From assembly GCA_016205085.1 (NCBI GenBank), contig JACQJN010000106.1:1-7889 (forward strand): a stretch of 7,889 nucleotides of DNA. Direction: 5' to 3'. This DNA is from Elusimicrobiota bacterium (GTDB taxonomy: Bacteria; Elusimicrobiota; Elusimicrobia; JACQJN01). This document shows, one piece after another, positions 5,424 through 7,889 of the stretch (position 1 is its first letter; each line of letters starts with the position of its first letter). Made by a program: the position numbers and the translations under genes. The notes under the pieces were generated by a model. The model worked only from the letters and a program-made list of their open reading frames with translations, did not search any database and had not been told where the DNA came from.

Positions 5424-5429
5424 AGTATA
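5424..5429 (-). promoter_or_regulatory. Candidate -10 box of gspF, giving a near-leaderless mRNA
   Basis: TATACT on the minus strand ends 10 bases before the gspF ATG. Transcription starting about 7 bases downstream would leave a leader of roughly four bases. No convincing -35 hexamer is seen at 16-18 bases spacing, so the promoter may be activator-dependent. The same TATACT sequence occurs in the candidate promoter at 5-33. Confidence 0.4.
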
Positions 5430-5450
5430 ACCCCTATCGCCTGATTTATG

Positions 5451-5483
5451 TGTGTTTAATTTGTGTGCAAATTGTGAATTCAC
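5451..5483 (+). promoter_or_regulatory. Candidate operator: three TGTG boxes at 11-bp spacing plus a palindrome
   Basis: TGTG occurs at 5451, 5462 and 5473, exactly 11 bases apart. The last box runs into the 10-bp palindrome GTGAATTCAC (5474-5483). OmpR/PhoB-type regulators characteristically bind direct repeats spaced about one helical turn. The regulator encoded immediately downstream is of that type, so autoregulation, and control of the divergent gspF, is a reasonable inference. Confidence 0.45.
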
Positions 5484-5489
5484 TATAAT
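5461..5489 (+). promoter_or_regulatory. Promoter of the two-component genes
   Basis: A perfect TATAAT (5484-5489) lies 17 bases after TTGTGT (5461-5466), a weak -35 with 3 of 6 matches. The start codon is at 5498, so a transcript starting near 5496 would be leaderless or have a 1-3 base leader. GGGGG (5490-5494) before the ATG is a poor alternative ribosome site. The TGTG boxes overlap the -35 and the spacer. Confidence 0.6.
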
Positions 5490-5497
5490 GGGGGTAG

Positions 5498-6184
5498 ATG
5501 CCCAAGATTTTAATTATAGAAGACGATCCGAACATTATAGAGGCTATTCAAAAAACCATCTCTTTGGATCGTTCCTACATATTAAAAGTGGTTTCGGATC
5601 CTGAAAAGGCCCTCTCCACAGCCATTCAGACAAAACCGGACATTATCCTTTTGGATATCCGCCTGCCTGGCGGAGACGGAAGACTGATCCTTAAAAACCT
5701 CAAACAAAACTCCGCCACTATGACCATCCCGGTCCTATTTGTGACGGGCATGTCCAGTGAGGGAGACCGCGTTTTGGGTTTAAATCTGGGAGCGGACGAC
5801 TATATCGTCAAACCCTTCGGAGCGATGGAGCTCCTGGCCAGAATCCAGGCTGTCTTAAGAAGAGTCCACCCCCAAGCCACAGGAGTACGCACCCTGACAC
5901 TCAAGAAGCTTTTTCTAGATTTTGAAAATCGGATGGCCAGTCTGGGAAGTAAACCCCTGCGTCTACAGCCTCGAGAATTTGAAATCCTGTACCTGTTGGT
6001 CTCCCATCCCGGAAAAACCTTGAGCCGAACCTATCTTATCGAAAATTCCTCCTCCTACGGCCTGCCGGTGGCCACCCGCAGTTTGGATACCCATATCAAA
6101 AACATCCGGAAAAAACTGGGGCCTTACGCTCAAATGGTCCAAACGCTGCCTAAGCTAGGTTATCGTTTCAACGCCGATGTCTGA
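5498..6184 (+). CDS. OmpR/PhoB-family response regulator
   Basis: 228 residues in the usual two-domain form. The receiver domain (about 1-122) has the acidic pocket E8-D9-D10, phosphoacceptor D53 in LLDIRLPGGDG, T83 and K105 in the KPF motif, so all phosphorylation residues are present. The DNA-binding winged helix (about 132-226) shows LRLQPREFEILYLL, then the recognition-helix region TRSLDTHIKNIRKKLG and the closing LPKLGYRF wing. It probably acts as a phosphorylation-controlled transcription factor. It overlaps the downstream kinase gene by 8 bases, marking the two as a pair. It is divergent from gspF across an 84-bp region containing TGTG direct repeats, so it may control itself and the platform gene. 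Pilus systems more often use an NtrC-type partner (PilR), so an OmpR-type one here is a variation. The target genes are inferred. Confidence 0.95.
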   Translation: MPKILIIEDDPNIIEAIQKTISLDRSYILKVVSDPEKALSTAIQTKPDIILLDIRLPGGDGRLILKNLKQNSATMTIPVLFVTGMSSEGDRVLGLNLGADDYIVKPFGAMELLARIQAVLRRVHPQATGVRTLTLKKLFLDFENRMASLGSKPLRLQPREFEILYLLVSHPGKTLSRTYLIENSSSYGLPVATRSLDTHIKNIRKKLGPYAQMVQTLPKLGYRFNADV

Positions 6185-7472
6185 TATTTTCATCCCACCA
6201 TCCTCCGAAACAAGGCGCAGCACCTATTTCACATTCCAGGGCTTGCTCATGTCTGTGCTGATTCTTTTATTTCTATACCAGCACCAAACTGCGGAAGGTT
6301 GGATCCCGCGCTTCTTTTTCCTGCTGACACTCCTGGGAGCCTCTCTGATATTCCTGCGTCTGGCTTCTCTCAAGACCCTCTCGCGGTGGTGGGTGCAAGC
6401 GGGGCTTTTTCTAGGAGATACCGTCCTCGCCTCTCTGGTACTATACTGGACTCAGCCCCTGTCAGACCTATACCTCATTTATTTTCTGATCATATTTGGA
6501 ACCGCTCTGACCCGAAACCTCACCCAAAGCTTTTTGGTAGCCTTCTCCACCTCTTTTCTGTATCTCATCTCCAACTGGCACCCGGGGCAGGGATTGCCCT
6601 CCGACATAAATTTCTGGCTGAGGCTGCAATTTCTTTGGATCATCACCTCCGTTCTGGCCATTCTCTCCCGAGACTCGCAAAAGGTGCAGAAGGAGCAGGA
6701 GCAGATGTACAGCGAAAAGCTCCTGCAAGTGGAACGCTTGGCCACATTGGGCCAAATGGCAGGAGAGGTAGCCCATCGGATCAAGGGACCCTTGACCACG
6801 ATCACCGTCAATGCCGAGGTCCTCTCCCAGCGTCATAGAAAATCCAAAGCCCTGTCGCGGGATCTCCTGCAAATTCGGAAAGAAGTGGACCACTGCAAAC
6901 AGATCCTTAAAAATCTTCTGGACTTAGGACGCATTGAGGAGATGGATTTAATGAAATTGGATCTCAGGGAACCCCTGCGCTCCGCGCTTAAATCCATCCA
7001 ATCGCAATGCTTAAAGAGGAATATCAAACTGGATGTAGAAGGATTCAAGAACTCCGTTCCGGTCCGGGGAGACGCCTCCCTGCTGCATGAAGCCATCGCC
7101 TCCATGCTTCAAAATGCGGTGGAGGCTACCGCCCCTGGCGGGAGGATTCTGATACGCTTAAACCCCGAAGAGAAAAACCACTGGTGGCCTCGCAATCCAT
7201 CCCACCAAAAATTCCACACCCTGACCATCCAGGACAACGGAAAAGGGATCAACCCCAAGGACCTTCAACGCATATTTCAGCCTTTCTTCACCACCAAGGG
7301 CCAGGGCACCGGCCTAGGCCTCTCGGCCGCGCTGCGGATACTTAAGAAACATGGAGGATCTATAGAAGCCTACAGCGAAGGGGCAGGAAAAGGGGCACAA
7401 CTCAAACTGACGATTCCGCTACCCCATCAGGGTGACGGACATCACTTCATCCGCCGTGGTCAAGCCGGCTAA
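6177..7472 (+). CDS. Six-helix membrane sensor histidine kinase (PilS-like layout)
   Basis: 431 residues. About six hydrophobic helices fill the N-terminus (near 21-36, 44-61, 72-91, 96-111, 117-133, 146-164) with very short loops and no periplasmic sensor domain, a layout like PilS. A charged coiled-coil-like linker (165-195) leads to the dimerisation domain with phospho-acceptor His200. The catalytic domain has N-box N313 (LQNAVEA), G1 DNGKGI (353-358), F-box IFQPFFTTK (366-374) and G2 GQGTGLGL (375-382), so ATP binding looks intact. The H-box reads HRIKGPL: the usual acidic residue after His is Arg201, and the Asn/Thr at H+4 is Gly204. It autophosphorylates and feeds the response regulator it overlaps. 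The last 18 codons overlap the end of the opposite-strand ATPase gene, giving a tail beyond the normal domain end. The signal is unknown; sensing of pilin in the membrane, as reported for PilS, is possible. Confidence 0.93.
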   Translation: MSDIFIPPSSETRRSTYFTFQGLLMSVLILLFLYQHQTAEGWIPRFFFLLTLLGASLIFLRLASLKTLSRWWVQAGLFLGDTVLASLVLYWTQPLSDLYLIYFLIIFGTALTRNLTQSFLVAFSTSFLYLISNWHPGQGLPSDINFWLRLQFLWIITSVLAILSRDSQKVQKEQEQMYSEKLLQVERLATLGQMAGEVAHRIKGPLTTITVNAEVLSQRHRKSKALSRDLLQIRKEVDHCKQILKNLLDLGRIEEMDLMKLDLREPLRSALKSIQSQCLKRNIKLDVEGFKNSVPVRGDASLLHEAIASMLQNAVEATAPGGRILIRLNPEEKNHWWPRNPSHQKFHTLTIQDNGKGINPKDLQRIFQPFFTTKGQGTGLGLSAALRILKKHGGSIEAYSEGAGKGAQLKLTIPLPHQGDGHHFIRRGQAG

Positions 7473-7889
7473 AACCTTGCGCCAGCCGCTGGCTCTTAAA
7501 TTCCACATCCCCGCTTTGCCGGCCGCTTCCTTAAGACGGGCCGTATCGTTGGAGCGGTATATGATGTCCCGCATCTCCTCATTGACGAGATAAACCTCGT
7601 AAATCGCCCTCCGGCCCAGATAACCCGTCCGAAAGCATTTTTCACAACCCTTGGCGCGGTAAAACATCACCCCCTCAGGCTGAGGAGGATTCCCCAACTG
7701 GGATTCTTTAAGGCAGAGATCCCTCAACTCCGGATCGGGTCGGTAGGACTCCCGGCAGTTGGGGCAAAGCAGCCGCACCAACCTTTGCGCCGCCACCAAG
7801 GCCAAGCTGTTGGAAAGCAAAAACGGTTCGATCCCCAAATCTGCCAACCGCACCACCGCTCCCATGGCATCGTTGGTGTGCAGAGTGGA
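7419..7889 (-). CDS. gspE: GspE/PilB-family assembly ATPase, C-terminal part (runs off the right edge)
   Basis: The last 156 residues of a secretion/pilus-assembly ATPase; the 5' part, including Walker A and B, lies outside the window. The visible part opens with STLHTNDA, the His-box of this family, followed by a GIEPFLLSNSL helix and AQRLVRLLCP. A CPNC pair and a later CEKC pair form the tetracysteine zinc-binding motif of GspE/PilB extension ATPases; retraction ATPases (PilT) lack it. RRAIYEV and a final GLTTADEVMSVT are the standard family ending. The enzyme hydrolyses ATP at the cytoplasmic face of the GspF platform to drive pilin addition. The last 54 bases overlap, antisense, the end of the histidine kinase gene. 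The ATPase and platform genes are on the same strand but split by the regulatory pair. Confidence 0.95.
   Translation of the reverse strand, partial: STLHTNDAMGAVVRLADLGIEPFLLSNSLALVAAQRLVRLLCPNCRESYRPDPELRDLCLKESQLGNPPQPEGVMFYRAKGCEKCFRTGYLGRRAIYEVYLVNEEMRDIIYRSNDTARLKEAAGKAGMWNLRASGWRKVLAGLTTADEVMSVTLMG

Noticed and set aside
6299..6838. 179-codon open frame in a second plus frame inside the kinase gene
   Set aside because: It is a shadow of the kinase membrane domain, with no recognisable domain or start signal.
1..7889. tRNA, rRNA, insertion sequence or phage genes
   Set aside because: I looked and saw no cloverleaf, rRNA-like stretch, transposase or integrase features.

Overview
The window reads as part of a type IV pilus / type II secretion (T4P/T2SS) locus from a diderm bacterium. 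The prepilin style (FTLIELLVVVLIIGILAA, several tandem paralogous pilins, short leaders, tightly packed minus-strand genes) resembles Elusimicrobiota or Omnitrophota. That taxonomic guess rests on general resemblance only and is low confidence.

Layout, read along the minus strand from the right edge. The C-terminal third of a GspE/PilB assembly ATPase enters at 7889 and ends at 7419. A two-gene plus-strand cassette follows at 5498-7472: an OmpR-type response regulator overlapping a six-helix membrane histidine kinase. It is convergent with, and overlaps, the ATPase gene. An 84-bp divergent promoter region (5414-5497) separates it from a minus-strand GspF/PilC platform gene (4172-5413). After a 201-bp gap holding two perfect or near-perfect hairpins come seven prepilin genes in a row down to position 51: a GspG/PilE-like pilin (3488-3970), three mutually paralogous cysteine-rich pilins (2790-3416, 2178-2723, 1651-2163), then PilV/GspI-like (1104-1649), PilW/GspJ-like (401-1120) and PilX/GspK-like (51-404) minor pilins. 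The last three keep the canonical I-J-K (V-W-X) order. A possible promoter pointing out of the left edge lies at 5-33.

How they work together: the ATPase powers the GspF platform, which extracts processed pilins from the inner membrane into a filament. The I/J/K-type minor pilins should form the priming tip, and the GspG-like pilin and/or the triplicated paralogs the shaft. The two-component pair sits inside the machine's own gene cluster and probably controls its expression.

The most unusual points are: (1) the pilin gene at 2790-3416 has no ATG, GTG or TTG start, and its whole leader peptide is written by a 7-bp tandem repeat lying within a palindromic element, behind a good ribosome binding site; (2) every one of the seven mature pilins has an even number of cysteines (4 to 12); (3) the three paralogs carry matching gene junctions, one interrupted by a 51-bp hairpin-bearing insert; (4) the divergent promoter has three TGTG boxes at exact 11-bp spacing and -10 boxes so close to the start codons that both mRNAs may be nearly leaderless; (5) the kinase H-box is HRIKGPL, lacking both the acidic H+1 and the N/T H+4 residues.
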